From Magnolia sinica (taxonomy: Eukaryota > Streptophyta > Magnoliopsida > Magnoliales > Magnoliaceae), in contig NC_080583.1 in assembly GCF_029962835.1 (NCBI RefSeq), forward strand, positions 72,091,158 to 72,155,157: DNA of 64,000 nucleotides, read 5' to 3'. The notes beneath the pieces are model-generated. The model did no database searches and was not told the DNA's origin. It worked only from the letters and a program-made list of their open reading frames with translations. The position numbers were made by a program, and so were the translations under genes. Shown in pieces: positions 47,801 through 57,476 of this stretch (position 1 is its first letter; every line of letters begins with the position of its first letter).

Positions 47801-48288
47801 CCACTTTCACGAGGATCCAATGGCTGAAATTTGACGTGTACGGTTAGTTTTTGGTCCTCGAGCCATGTATAAAGTTTCGAGCCAAACAGATGATGGAAAC
47901 CCAGTGATCTTGCATTCTGGCTGACTTTCAGGCCGCTTGAGATTCAGTTTCTCAATTTTTGCGGATCCCTGGCGTGTAATTCCGTTGATCTTGGTCCCCT
48001 GGAGTCCGTCCCTTGCCTTGGTGCATTCTGAACGTTAAATCCGTACTTTTAGCATCCCGATTCAGTCTCAGCTCGCAATTCCACCTTGCAACACAAACAT
48101 GATTAAAATGGGCTATTGCCTTGGTAATTCTTGAACATCAAATCTATACTTTTTAACCCCCCTTTTCAATCCAAGCTCTTAAATTCACCTTGCAACACAT
48201 ACATGAGTAAAATAGAATATTAAGATGATTTATGTTCATAAAACTAAGATATAAATGGAGAAAATTATGTAATATTTGAGTCTCAACA
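44845..48288 (-). repeat. gypsy 5' LTR, enlarged by a 2.1-kb related LTR
   Basis: 44845-46019 and 48119-48288 align to the 3' LTR. The outer LTR segment CCTTGGTGATTTTTGAGCAT to ACTTTTTAG (about 39 bp, ending 46019) is repeated with about five differences at 48119-48157, so the insert is flanked by a short duplication of LTR sequence. Confidence 0.9.
46020..48118 (-). mobile_element. LTR of a second, related gypsy family within the 5' LTR
   Basis: The left end AACTGCTCACTCCCCAAGTA, with GGTCGAATCCACAGGGA soon after, is laid out like the outer LTR (GCTTGCCTCCAAGTGCAG, then GGTCGATCCCACAGGGAG). The right end (CTTGCCTTGGTGCATTCTGA to CACAAACATGATTAAAATG) is homologous to the outer LTR but stops about 110 bp short of the expected LTR end. 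This fits a recombinant or truncated solo LTR better than a clean insertion. No coding sequence. Confidence 0.6.
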
Positions 48289-48366
48289 ATCACGAGGGCG
48301 TAAAAGCGTTGAGACGTGGACTGCGAAGTAGATCACCTCTACAAGCAGAATTTTCCTTCCACAAGC

Positions 48367-48403
<37 letters not shown>

Positions 48404-48764
48404 CTCTCTCTCACACCTTTGATATCCCTAAACCCTTTTAGAGTACCTTTAGGGAACCTTAAAATACCTTGAAATACGCTCCAATCACGTATACACCCCT
48501 TTACATAAGAATAGAAAGAGGTAGAATCCAAATAGGAAATAAAAACCACAGAATCTGTGTTTCCGCAATTGCATCTACGTAACTCTTCGATGATAGCGAA
48601 GGTCCTTCGATGACAACCTTCGATTTTATCTAAGGTCCTTCGATGATATCGAAAACGGAGCAAAAACTTTCCAACGACCAGGGGTGAAAATTTCAAAAAT
48701 ATTCGATGATATCGAAGCTAGTTCGATTTCATCGAACCCAGCAATGAGGAGAAAATTTTCATCA
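48289..48764 (-). repeat. copia-2 3' LTR, right piece
   Basis: Continues the LTR from ATCACGAGGGCG to TTCATCA. Contains a CT microsatellite (48370-48399) and about five TTCGATGATATCGAA-type palindromes at 48584-48737. Confidence 0.92.
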
Positions 48765-48879
48765 AATTTCTTCCTTTTTTACTCATGAGGAATCCACCTT
48801 CTTCAAGCCAGCATGGTTTCTACAAACCTCAAACTTGCCCTTGAGCAAAGCCTTAGTCATCATGTCTGATTCATTATCG

Positions 48880-49430
48880 TCTGTGTGGACCTTCTCAAGC
48901 TGTAACATCTTCTATTCTAAAGTATCTCTGATCCAGTGATACCGAATTTCTATGTGCTTCAACTTGGAATGCTGACTTGGATTCTTGCTCAAGTGAATAG
49001 CACTTTAACTATTGTAATAGACCACTTGCTGCTCCTGCTTCAGGCTAAGTTCTTGTAGGAACTTCTTCATCCAAAGCATCTCTTTACATGCTTCTGTGAC
49101 TACAATATACTCGGCCTCTGTTGTCGACAATGCTACAGCCTTCTGTAGCTTGCTCTACCAAGAGACCGCTCCCCCTGCAAACGTGAATATGAACCCCGAT
49201 GTAGACTTCCTGGAGTCTATGTCGTCTGTCATATCTGCATCTGTGTAGTCCTCTAACACATGTTTTCCGTCACCGTAGCATAGGTTCAACCTAGATAAGC
49301 CTCGTAGATACCGTATTATCCATTTCACCGTTGCCCAATGCCCTTTTCCAAGATTAGCAAGATACCGACTGATAACACCAACCACATATGCTATGTCTGG
49401 ACGTGTACACACCATAGCATACATCAAACT
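48880..49430 (-). pseudogene. copia-2 RNase H remnant
   Basis: 49155-49427 reads MMYAMVCTRPDIAYVVG, GHWATVKWIIRYLRG and DYTDADMTDDIDSRKSTSGF. The C-terminal part (48880-49150) is broken by stops. It sits just before the 3' LTR. Confidence 0.83.
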
Positions 49431-49492
49431 TACTACTGCTGACCGTAGGGTATCTTATGCATTTCATCCACCTCTGCCTTCATCTTGGGATA

Positions 49493-50428
49493 CTACCTGT
49501 TGCTCAATATGAAGTGACTATCTAGTGGAGTATTGACCGGCTTCGCTGCATTTATATTGAACCGCTCTAGGACTTTCTCAATATACCGCTCTTGTGACAG
49601 CCAAAGCTTCCTATTGCTTCTGTCACGGGTTATCTCCATTCTTAGGATCTGTTTAGTCGGGCCTAAGTTTTTCATCATAAATGACTTGCCCAACTCCTGT
49701 TTCAGCCTGTCGATCTTCTTGATGTCTTTTCCTATGATGAGCATGTCATCAACATATAACAGCAAAACTAAGAAATCACCATCTGAGAACTTGTTCGTGA
49801 ACACACAGTAGTCCGACTCCGTTCTGTCATACCCATGCTTCAACATAAATGAGTCGAACTTCTTTTACCATTGTCATGGAGCTTGTTTCAGCCCATACAA
49901 GCTCTTCCTCAACCTACACACCATATGCTCATTGCCCTTGACTTCGAACCCCTCTGGTTGGTGCATATAGATCTCTTCTTCCAAGTCACCATGAAGAAAG
50001 GCAATTTTAACATCTAATTACTCTATCTCCAGATCCATGCTAGCCGCCAACCCAAGCAACACCCGTATGGATGTTATCTTCACCACTGGTGAGAATATCT
50101 CCTCGAAGTCTATACCTTTCCTCTGACTGAACCCTTTCACCACAAGTCTGGCCTTAAACCTCGTCTGTGAATTCTTCTGCTCAATCTTCTTTCTGAACAC
50201 CCACTTATTGCTCAGAACTTTCTTACCCTTGGGCAGTTTCACCATGTCATAGGTGTGGTTCTTATGCAAGAATTTCATCTCCTCTTGCATAACTTTCAAC
50301 CACTCCCCCTTATACTCGTCGGCTAGGGCCTCAGAATAATCTTCTGGCTCTCTCCGATCAGTCAGCATAATATACTCATGTAGCGAGTACCTCTTGGACG
50401 GCTGTTTGTCCCTAGATGACCTCCTCAC
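49493..50428 (-). pseudogene. copia-2 reverse transcriptase remnant
   Basis: 50018-50428 reads the RT N-terminus (LSNKWVFRKK, ARLVVKGFSQRKGIDFEEIF). 49493-49846 reads the catalytic part with LLYVDDMLIIG. A stop and a frame break lie between about 49850 and 50018. Confidence 0.86.
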
Positions 50429-50673
50429 CTGTGGCTCAACAGGTGGATCAATGGGGGCTGCTCCCCTGATCCATCTTCTAAAGGAACTCCCTCGTCCTCT
50501 GCATCTTACTGTACTCCCCCATCATCAGACACCATGGGAGGAATAATTGAATCCATGTCCTCTAACTCACCTGAATTAGGCTGGTTCTTCTCTAGCTTAC
50601 CAATGTCCTCTATACACTGATCTTAAAAGAAAACCATATCTCCGCTCTTGACGAGCTTCTTCTCAGTCGGATC

Positions 50674-51849
50674 TTATAATCTGTAACTAAACTTTTCATC
50701 ACTGTATACCAAGAACACACACATATCGAGCTTGGACCTCTCATCCCTTGGTACGTGAACGGATGCCCTGCATCCAAACACCCTAAGATGACTGTACGAT
50801 GGATCATTTCCAGTCCACACCTTCTCAGACACTTCTCCATTTAACGGGACTAATGGAGACCTGTTTATCAGATACACTGTTGTGTGCATTGCTTCTCCCT
50901 AGAACGTCTTGGGCAATTTTGCATGGGATAATATGCATCTGATTCTCTCTACTATGGTGCGATTCATTCGCTCAGCTACACCATTATGCTGGGGGGTCTT
51001 GGGAACCGTCTGTCCATGCCGTATACCCAAGGACTTGCAATACTCATGAAAGTCACCAAAGTATTCACCAACATTGTCAGTGCGAATGCACTTCAATTAT
51101 CTACCTGTCTCTCTCTCTTGACCATAGCATAAAAAAAATTTAAACACACCAAAGACCTCGTCCTTGGATTTTAAACCATAAACCTAAACCCTTCTAGATG
51201 TATCATCTATAAAAGTGACAAAATATAATGCCCCACCCAAGATTTTTGTCCTCATACGACCACAAACATCAGAATAAACCAAATCTAATGCATGCACTTT
51301 ATTAACATGAGAAGCAGTTTTAAGAAATGAAACTCTATGATGTTTCCCTGATAAACAATCAATACAGATTTTGAGAGGTATACTTGTCACGTCTGGAAGG
51401 AGCCGCTTCCTTACTAGTACCTGAAGCCCTTTTTCACTCATGTGGCCTAGATGCATATGCCACATGTCAATAGTTGAATCTTTCGCTGTGTCCAACCTAC
51501 CCTTGCACACACTAACACTTGCCTTGTAAAGGGTGCAACACTTCTTTCTTCTGTCTACGATCTACGAACTCTTAATGAGCTTCCAGTGCCCACCAGCAAA
51601 CCGATTTTCATAGCCATCATCATCCAAACTTTCCGTCTATATCAAGTTGAGGTGAAGGTCTGGGATATGCCTCACATCTCTGAGAACTAATGTACAGCAT
51701 ACATCAGTTTTTACACAAATATCATCGACCCTTACGACCTTCAATACGCCAGAATTTCTCATCTTCACGATCCCATAGTCACCTGACTTGTAACTTGTGA
51801 AGAAGTCCCTGCGTGGAGTCGCATGAAAAGAGGCTCCTGAGTCAATCAC
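50674..51849 (-). pseudogene. copia-2 protease and integrase remnant
   Basis: 51637-51849 has the protease start (IDSGASFHATPRRDFF). 51184-51510 has the GAG-pre-integrase (MWHMHLGHMSEKGLQVL) and first integrase aspartate region (DLVYSDVCG). 50899-51096 carries the second aspartate (IRTDNVGEYFG) and the glutamate region (NGVAERMNRTI). 50674-50889 continues with TTVYLINRSP. Frame breaks at about 51110 and 50890. Confidence 0.85.
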
Positions 51850-52119
51850 CCAATCGGTGTCCCGACTCGTAACTGTGAGACAAACATCATGATCTATAGA
51901 AAAAATAACTACAACGTCGCCATCTGAAGCAACCGTAGCGAAATCTCATTCATCTTCCTTCTCCTTTCCTTTTCCTTTCTTGTCGTTCTTCTTCTTACGA
52001 CATTTATGCTTATAGTGGCCCTTCTTGCTATAATTTCAACATTCAACATCCTTCCTAGTACTTGACTTGCCTCTTGATTTATCTCGAGCCTTCTCGCCCT
52101 TCCTGTTATTTCCACTCCC

Positions 52120-52728
52120 CTGTTCTTGTGTCACAAGAGCCTCTTACTAAGTAGACCCCTAAGACTTCATCCTTGTCCCCTCATTGAAGAGACAACTAGT
52201 TACCTGTTCCATGGATACTATTTCGTTTAGCGTGTAGTTACTTAGAGACACTACTAATTTCTCCCAACTGTCAGGCAATGAACTAAGTAATAGCAAAGTC
52301 TGCAATTCATCATCCAGGACCATCTTCATAGCAGAGAGTTAGTTCACTATATTGTTGACCTCATTCATGTACTCGGCCACAGAACTACCATCTTTGAACT
52401 TAAGATTCACAAGTCGCATTATCAGAAAAATCTTATTACCGGCTGTCTTCCTCTCATACAACCCTTGTAATTTCAGCCATAGGATAGCGGCTGAGGTCTT
52501 CGTAGACACATGGTGAAATACAGAATCATTCAACCATTGTCTAATAAACCTCACCGTCTTCCGATCCATCTTCCTCCAATCATTATCTGTCATATCCTTT
52601 GATTTTACTGATATGCCTAAAATTGGAGAATATAAGTCCTTGCAATAAAGCAAGTCCTCCATTTTAGCCTTCCATATAGTCCAGTTAAAACCATTGAGGC
52701 TGATCATCCTTGATGAGCCACCTTCCAT
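52120..52728 (-). pseudogene. copia-2 gag remnant
   Basis: 52339-52728 reads a UBN2-type gag start (LNGFNWTIWKAKMEDLLYCK, VAEYMNEVNNIV). A stop follows at 52336. Further gag reads on in broken frames to about 52120, and 51909-52115 continues with a basic region and a zinc-knuckle-like stretch. Retrotransposon capsid function, lost. Confidence 0.82.
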
Positions 52729-52779
52729 AATTCAAAACCGATTTCAATCTGTTCAATGAACTTATCTCTGATACCACTT

Positions 52780-53487
52780 TGTTGGGGGCCTTGCACAAAA
52801 CCTTAGGATCTAGCTTCCTAAAACAAACCAGAATTATTGGATAATAAAGCAATGAAATAAATCAAAGCATAAACCACACGACACCAGAAAATTTTACTTG
52901 GAAAACCCTCAAAGAAGTAAAAACCACAGGACCTCGTCCAGATCAACAATCCACTATAAAGCAGAACGTTACAACCGATCACAAGCACACACTGCTTGGA
53001 TCAAACCTTCTTCACTCAAGTAAGAGTGGATAAATAATAAGAGAACAAAAGAAAAAACGAAGAGATCTTATCAATCATGAGGATGTAGAAGCGCTGAGAT
53101 GTGGACTGCAAAGTAGATCACCTCTACGAGCAGAATCTCCCTTCCACAAGCTTCCTCTCTCTCTTTTTTTTCCTCACACACACACACACACCTTTGATAG
53201 CCCTAAACCCTTTTAGAGTACATTTAGCGAACCTTAGAATACCCTGGAATACACCCCAATCCCGCATACACCCCTTTATATAAGAATAGAAAAAGGTAGA
53301 ATCTAAATAGGAAATAAAAACTGCCGAATCTACGTTTCCACAATCGCATCTGCGTAGCTCTTCAATGATATCGAAAACGGACCAAAAGCTATCCAGCGAC
53401 CAGGGGTGAAAAATCCCGAAAAAATGCGATGATATCGAAGCTAGTTCGATTTCATCGAACCCAGCAATGAGGAGAAAATCTCCATCA
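52780..53487 (-). repeat. copia-2 5' LTR
   Basis: Complete LTR of 708 bp with TGTTGGGGG and CTCCATCA ends. It has three palindromes at 53362-53460, where the other LTR has about five. The change is a gap of about 54 bp between repeat units. Confidence 0.92.
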
Positions 53488-53539
53488 AGTGAGACACCAT
53501 CACCAAACCAATAGTAAGATAAGTAGTGAGTTTGGCGTT

Positions 53540-53960
53540 TGCGGCATAAAGTCGAGTCTATCATGTAAGTCAAGTGATATTACGCATGAAATGTTTGAGA
53601 AATACAGAGTTGAAATTAGTTATATGAAAGCATAGAAGGACAAGGAGATTGCAATGGCTGAGGTTATGGGATCATATGAAGAACCATTTGTTGTGCTTCC
53701 GAGCTATCGTCAAAAGTTGACAAAGGAAAACCATGGGATTGTAACGGATTTGCAAATAAATAATGAAATGAAGAGGTTTGAGAGATGTTTCGTCGCATTC
53801 AGACTCCATCAAAAGCTTCTAGTAATTTTTTCAAAAGGTTTAATGTGTTGAAGGAGTACATTTAAAATAAAAGTGTAAGGGTGTACTCTTCATGGCAACT
53901 GCATTGAATAGAGATAATCACATCATCCCAACAGCTTACATGATTGGAGAATCAGGATAG
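53540..53960 (+). pseudogene. MULE transposase, continuation after the retrotransposon nest
   Basis: The plus strand reads SSDITHEMFEKYRVEISYMK, then EIAMAEVMGSYEEPFVVLP and NHGIVTDL at 53550-53770. After a frame break it reads KGVLFMATALNRDNHIIP, AYMIGESG (about 53875-53956), the start of the MULE catalytic core. It ends at that point: the rest of the core (the remaining acidic residues) and the C-terminus are absent. A neighbour on the opposite strand overlaps its last bases. Confidence 0.75.
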
Positions 53961-54620
53961 TACTTCTTAATTACTGAATTAACAACTTCATTCAAATATT
54001 GGTATCCCACAAAACCCCAATAATATCTATCAAACTCTTTTAAATTATTTACTAACTCTATATATTCATCAAGACAACCATCCGTTCCTGAAGATCCTAT
54101 TAGCAACATCTTTACGCACATGAGGAGTGCTAGCTTCACTGCGTCCTTATGTTTGCTTGTCGCCCCAAGTGATCGAAAAGTGTTTTACAAATCCTGCTTC
54201 ATGACAACTATTGGTTGCAAGTACTTCTCCCTAATCTCACTCTTCCACTAGCCCCAACATTCTTCACAGACTCATAGGGTCCACACTTGAGGCCTATAAT
54301 CAGGGTGAAGTCCATCCCCCATAAAGGTTAAGGATGGAGCCTTGAATATCAAATCGCATGTCACCAAGGTGCCTCTGCATCAGACAATGAATCACTAGAC
54401 CCTGCGTCTGCCACCACTTTTTATTGAATTGTAATAAATACCTGAAACATGTTTTTTTTCCTAAACATGTCTCTCCAAACATTCCAGCTCTTGAAATCAT
54501 CCTTGCCTTCAATTAAAAATTGTACAGAACACTTTGGGGATACTTTTGGATTCTCATAATCCAAGCATGGATCAGGTTTTCTCGATTCCATTCGAATTTG
54601 TAATGCACGACAAATAAAGA
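53936..54620 (-). pseudogene. DUF1985/ULP-like gene fragment, antisense within the MULE
   Basis: Read on the minus strand from about 54600, it gives DFKSWNVWRDMFRKKTCFRY, QTQGLVIHCLMQRHLGDMRF, then after breaks SLGATSKHKDAVKLALLMCV, LLIGSSGTDGCLDEYIELVN and YYWGFVGYQYLNEVVNSVIK, stopping at 53936. The order and the KDAVKLALL...LDEYIELVN...F..YYWG signature resemble DUF1985, a domain often found with ULP1-type proteases in plant MULEs of the Kaonashi kind. The protease domain is not present. Family assignment is by eye. Confidence 0.55.
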
Positions 54621-55095
54621 ATTAAAATATAGAATAATAAATTAATGAAACATATAGGATCCTCATGGTCATCTATAGGATCACTGTTGTCATGTACAAA
54701 CAATATATCACCATTATCATGTACAAAGGATCTAAAATATAGAATAATAAATTAATGAAACATATAGGATCCTCATGGTCATCTATAGGATCACTGTTGT
54801 CATGTACAAACAATATATCACCATTATCATGTACAAAGGATCGTCGTTATCATGTACAAATGGTCATTGTCGAGACTTTCAGCAGGGATCGCTATTGTGA
54901 TGTTCAACAAGTTGTGATTTTCAATGGGAGATTGCCAATCGCCATTACGTTCCACTGTCATTTTCAATAGGTCGTCATTGTCATTTTCAGGGGGTCCTAG
55001 CTGTTTCTTATACAATGGGTGAGTGTTGTCATTTTCAGCGGGTCCCAAATGTTTCATATGCTATTAGTCATCGTTGTTATTTTTAGCGGGTCTCA
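54620..55095. repeat. Subterminal minisatellite of the MULE, right
   Basis: Inverted copies of the left-end unit (ATTGTCATTTTCAGCGGGTC, TTATCATGTACAAAGGATCG). A segment of about 113 bp (AATATAGAATAATAAATTAA, then the CATATAGGATCCTCATGG block) is duplicated at 54620-54732 and 54733-54845. Confidence 0.85.
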
Positions 55096-56055
55096 ACTGT
55101 TTCATATACAACGGGGAACCATTCTCAACTACAATGGATAAAATGGGTTCCATACATGTATCTACTTCATTAACATAATAAACTCATACATTGATTCACG
55201 CCAACCATTTCTGAATGGTACCCTGCCAAAAAGACCATCTCTAAATGGTACCCCACAAAAATAAAAACATCAACCAATCCATCTCTTACCTTTGGCTGCC
55301 ATCTAGATGGAAAGTTGTTGTCGGAGAGTGAAAAAATAACTCTAGAGAGTGGAAAATGAACACCACACAATGTAAAGAAACCCTAGAAAGATTTGTGAGT
55401 CTCATAGGGGAGAGAACACTCAGCTAGAGTGTCGCCAGAAAGTGTGGTGGTCCCACAAAGGTAGAAGCAATGGTTGGTCGGAGCTTATGGTGGTCCCCTA
55501 TATTGGAAAAGCCTAAAACTCGAAAATGGGTCTTTTGCCATGTCTCGGCCTCACATAAGAGAATTTAGACAACTTCTAAGGCCCATTATGAGTTATGTGT
55601 GAAATTCATGCCGTCCATACGATTGGGGTTTCCATTTCAGGGCATGGACCTAAGAATAAGGGAAAACAATATCATGATACACAGAGGAAACAATTGGGAA
55701 TGAACGACCATTGTTATCGACATTTTGGGGATACAAAAAGCTTAGATCAATATGAAATCAACACTTTCTGTGGATCCAGAACTGACCAAATCAAATGAGT
55801 GGACTGAATCTATGGCCCAACTATGGTTTGATGGGACACACGTCTGGAAGGGTCCTCTTAACTTTCGCAGCACTTCGCAGGACTCGACCGTTGTACGGAC
55901 GCTAGGCCTCATGCTCATGCAGGGGCATTTTAGTATCTAAAAATTTTCAAAAGTTATTAGGAGGCCAAAATAATAAGAAATGAAAAAAACATTTTAGTAT
56001 CTAAAAATATTCAAAAGTTAGGAAAAAAAAAAAATAGAAGAAGAGACCAAATACT

Positions 56056-57476
56056 AGCATCAGTCAAACTTTATATCCATTTTGGTAAAATCCCCTCCAC
56101 GGTGGAAATCGGACGGACCAAAGGTTAGGATCTCCATGATGAATGCTCTAGAACATGTAACATACCCCAAAATCTCCAACATTCGGCACTTGTTAACCCA
56201 CTGATGAATTGGGTAATCAAGACGACTTCTCTTTTGCGTCCCACAATGGATGCCCTAAAAGTCTCGTCAATGTCACTAAAACTTTTAATTTGGTGTGCGG
56301 TAACAAAGAAATACAACTGTCCATAGACCCAAATAGGTCCAATGGTTTAGTGGTCTAGATTGACTTACACATGCACTAGTGAGTTACTACAATTTTTAAG
56401 AAATACATGTGGGCACATGGGAGGATGACCAACAGAGACACTGTTCATGATAAAGAATAAAATGATGGTACCTATTCACAGAAAGAAAAATGGCCAGAAA
56501 TAGGATATCAAAGTTTATTTCTGGAGTATGCTTAACCGCCCTTATTTTTAGTCAGATGGGAACACAATTTGGATGGTGTGGATAGGTTGGAGAATCCAAG
56601 CTAGAAATCTTTTAAAAAGTTTTAGACAGGGCATGCAACCATATATGATTTGTCAACAGCAATGATTCAGATGTCAGTAATTTAATTAAAATCAAATGAC
56701 TCTACAGCACTGTTTTTTATCCCATTTTTCCATAAAATACACTTAGTGACCTCTGCTATACATGCATTGCACGTGCCACATTTGCCATGTAAGATGCACG
56801 TGTCACGTTTGAACTTGAAGGAATTCAAATCAGAAGAAGAGAGGAAATTATTGTTGGTTACAGGTAAATCGGAATCACAAATACTTTCTGAATAGACAGA
56901 ATGTACATTAAAATGAGATCTGGGCCTCTCATCATGAGTGTGCTTTATGATGGAGATTACACAGCAACACATGGATACCAATCACACAACTTAACAGTTC
57001 AGTCACCTCAAAATAGTAATAAACACAGTGAGGGTTTCTACACACTCACTTGGAAAGTTTTTTTTTTTTTTCTGGAAAGGTAGGTAGACCTGGTCGGAAT
57101 AATTTTGGAGCTATATTTCAGTATATGGCCCACCCGATGGATGTTCACCTGGTTCAATTCATCCCATTAGATCCTATCTACATCCTAAACGTGTGGCCTC
57201 AAAGAGGGATTCACCCAACTGGCCTGAAATGTGGGTCCAAACCCAGACCATGTGAATCAGGTCTGATCTTGATTCCATTTCAATTCCTCAGATTGCAAAA
57301 CCTTCCAATATTTCAGTAACCCAAATGATCCTGTAGATTCAACCATAGGCGAATAAATCTGGTACTTAAAATCACTGATGGCGCTTCTGAATCTCACAGT
57401 TAAGCTTGTTTCCTACTTTTCTGTTGATGCTCCAGCTATAGCTCCTCCTTTCACTTCTTTGCCACCTTTTGGGGAC
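56056..57476. other. Intergenic region between the MULE and the ASCC3 gene 3' end
   Basis: Holds a T run at 57058-57071 and no recognisable gene. The 3' UTR of the minus-strand helicase gene must run into its right end. An antisense 99-codon frame at 56682-56981 shows no domain I recognise. Confidence 0.5.

Larger units (their letters stand above)
36231..48288 (-). mobile_element. Athila-like Ty3/gypsy retrotransposon inserted in the copia-2 LTR
   Basis: LTRs 36231-37541 and 44845-48288 (the latter enlarged by a nested LTR). A perfect 5-bp target duplication ATCAC lies at 36226-36230 and 48289-48293. The primer site TGGCGCCGTTGCCGGGGA (minus strand, plus 44821-44838) fits a tRNA-Asp-type primer. 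Polypurine tract GGTTGGGGGGTG lies next to the 3' LTR (plus about 37542-37553). Gag-protease-RT-RNase H-integrase order on the minus strand is gypsy-type. A long non-coding stretch (37560-38900) lies between integrase and the 3' LTR, where some Athila elements carry an extra ORF. LTRs differ by about 4% by eye. Only a handful of stops interrupt gag-pol. Confidence 0.94.
35937..53487 (-). mobile_element. Ty1/copia element (copia-2), inserted in the MULE and itself split by a gypsy element
   Basis: Right LTR 52780-53487. The left LTR is split into 35937-36230 and 48289-48764. Internal region 48765-52779 on the minus strand has gag, protease, integrase, RT and RNase H, each with stops or frame changes. 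The primer site TGGTATCAGAGA (plus 52765-52776) sits 3 bp inside the 5' LTR. Flanks GGGGA (35932-35936) and AGTGA (53488-53492) are a poor target duplication (3 of 5), although the MULE reading frame resumes past the element. Tork/Tnt1-like by gag. LTR divergence is about 10% by eye. Confidence 0.9.
32650..56050 (+). mobile_element. Mutator-like element (MULE) with long inverted termini, split by nested retrotransposons
   Basis: DNA at 32771-33180 is an inverted copy of 55530-55938. For example, CCCCAACCGAATGGTCGGCATG (33080-33101) pairs with the reverse complement of 55600-55640, and GTGTTGATTTCAT (32939) pairs with ATGAAATCAACACTTTC near 55750. Both termini also carry the same minisatellite (33500-33770, and inverted at 54660-55090). 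Between them lie a decayed plus-strand MULE transposase and an antisense gene fragment. A 17.55-kb retrotransposon nest (35937-53487) interrupts it, so the element itself was about 5.8 kb. The outer 100 bp on each side and the 9-bp target duplication were not resolved. Confidence 0.8.

Noticed and set aside
46020..48118. Treating the 39-bp repeats as a target-site duplication
   Set aside because: LTR elements make 4-6 bp duplications; the 39 bp is outer-LTR sequence and the insert lacks a complete LTR end.
35932..53492. Perfect target duplication for copia-2
   Set aside because: GGGGA versus AGTGA match at only 3 of 5 positions; the insertion is supported by LTR ends and the MULE frame instead.
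56682..56981. 99-codon minus-strand frame as an extra exon or gene
   Set aside because: Cysteine-containing but no domain recognised, and it lies downstream of the ASCC3 stop.
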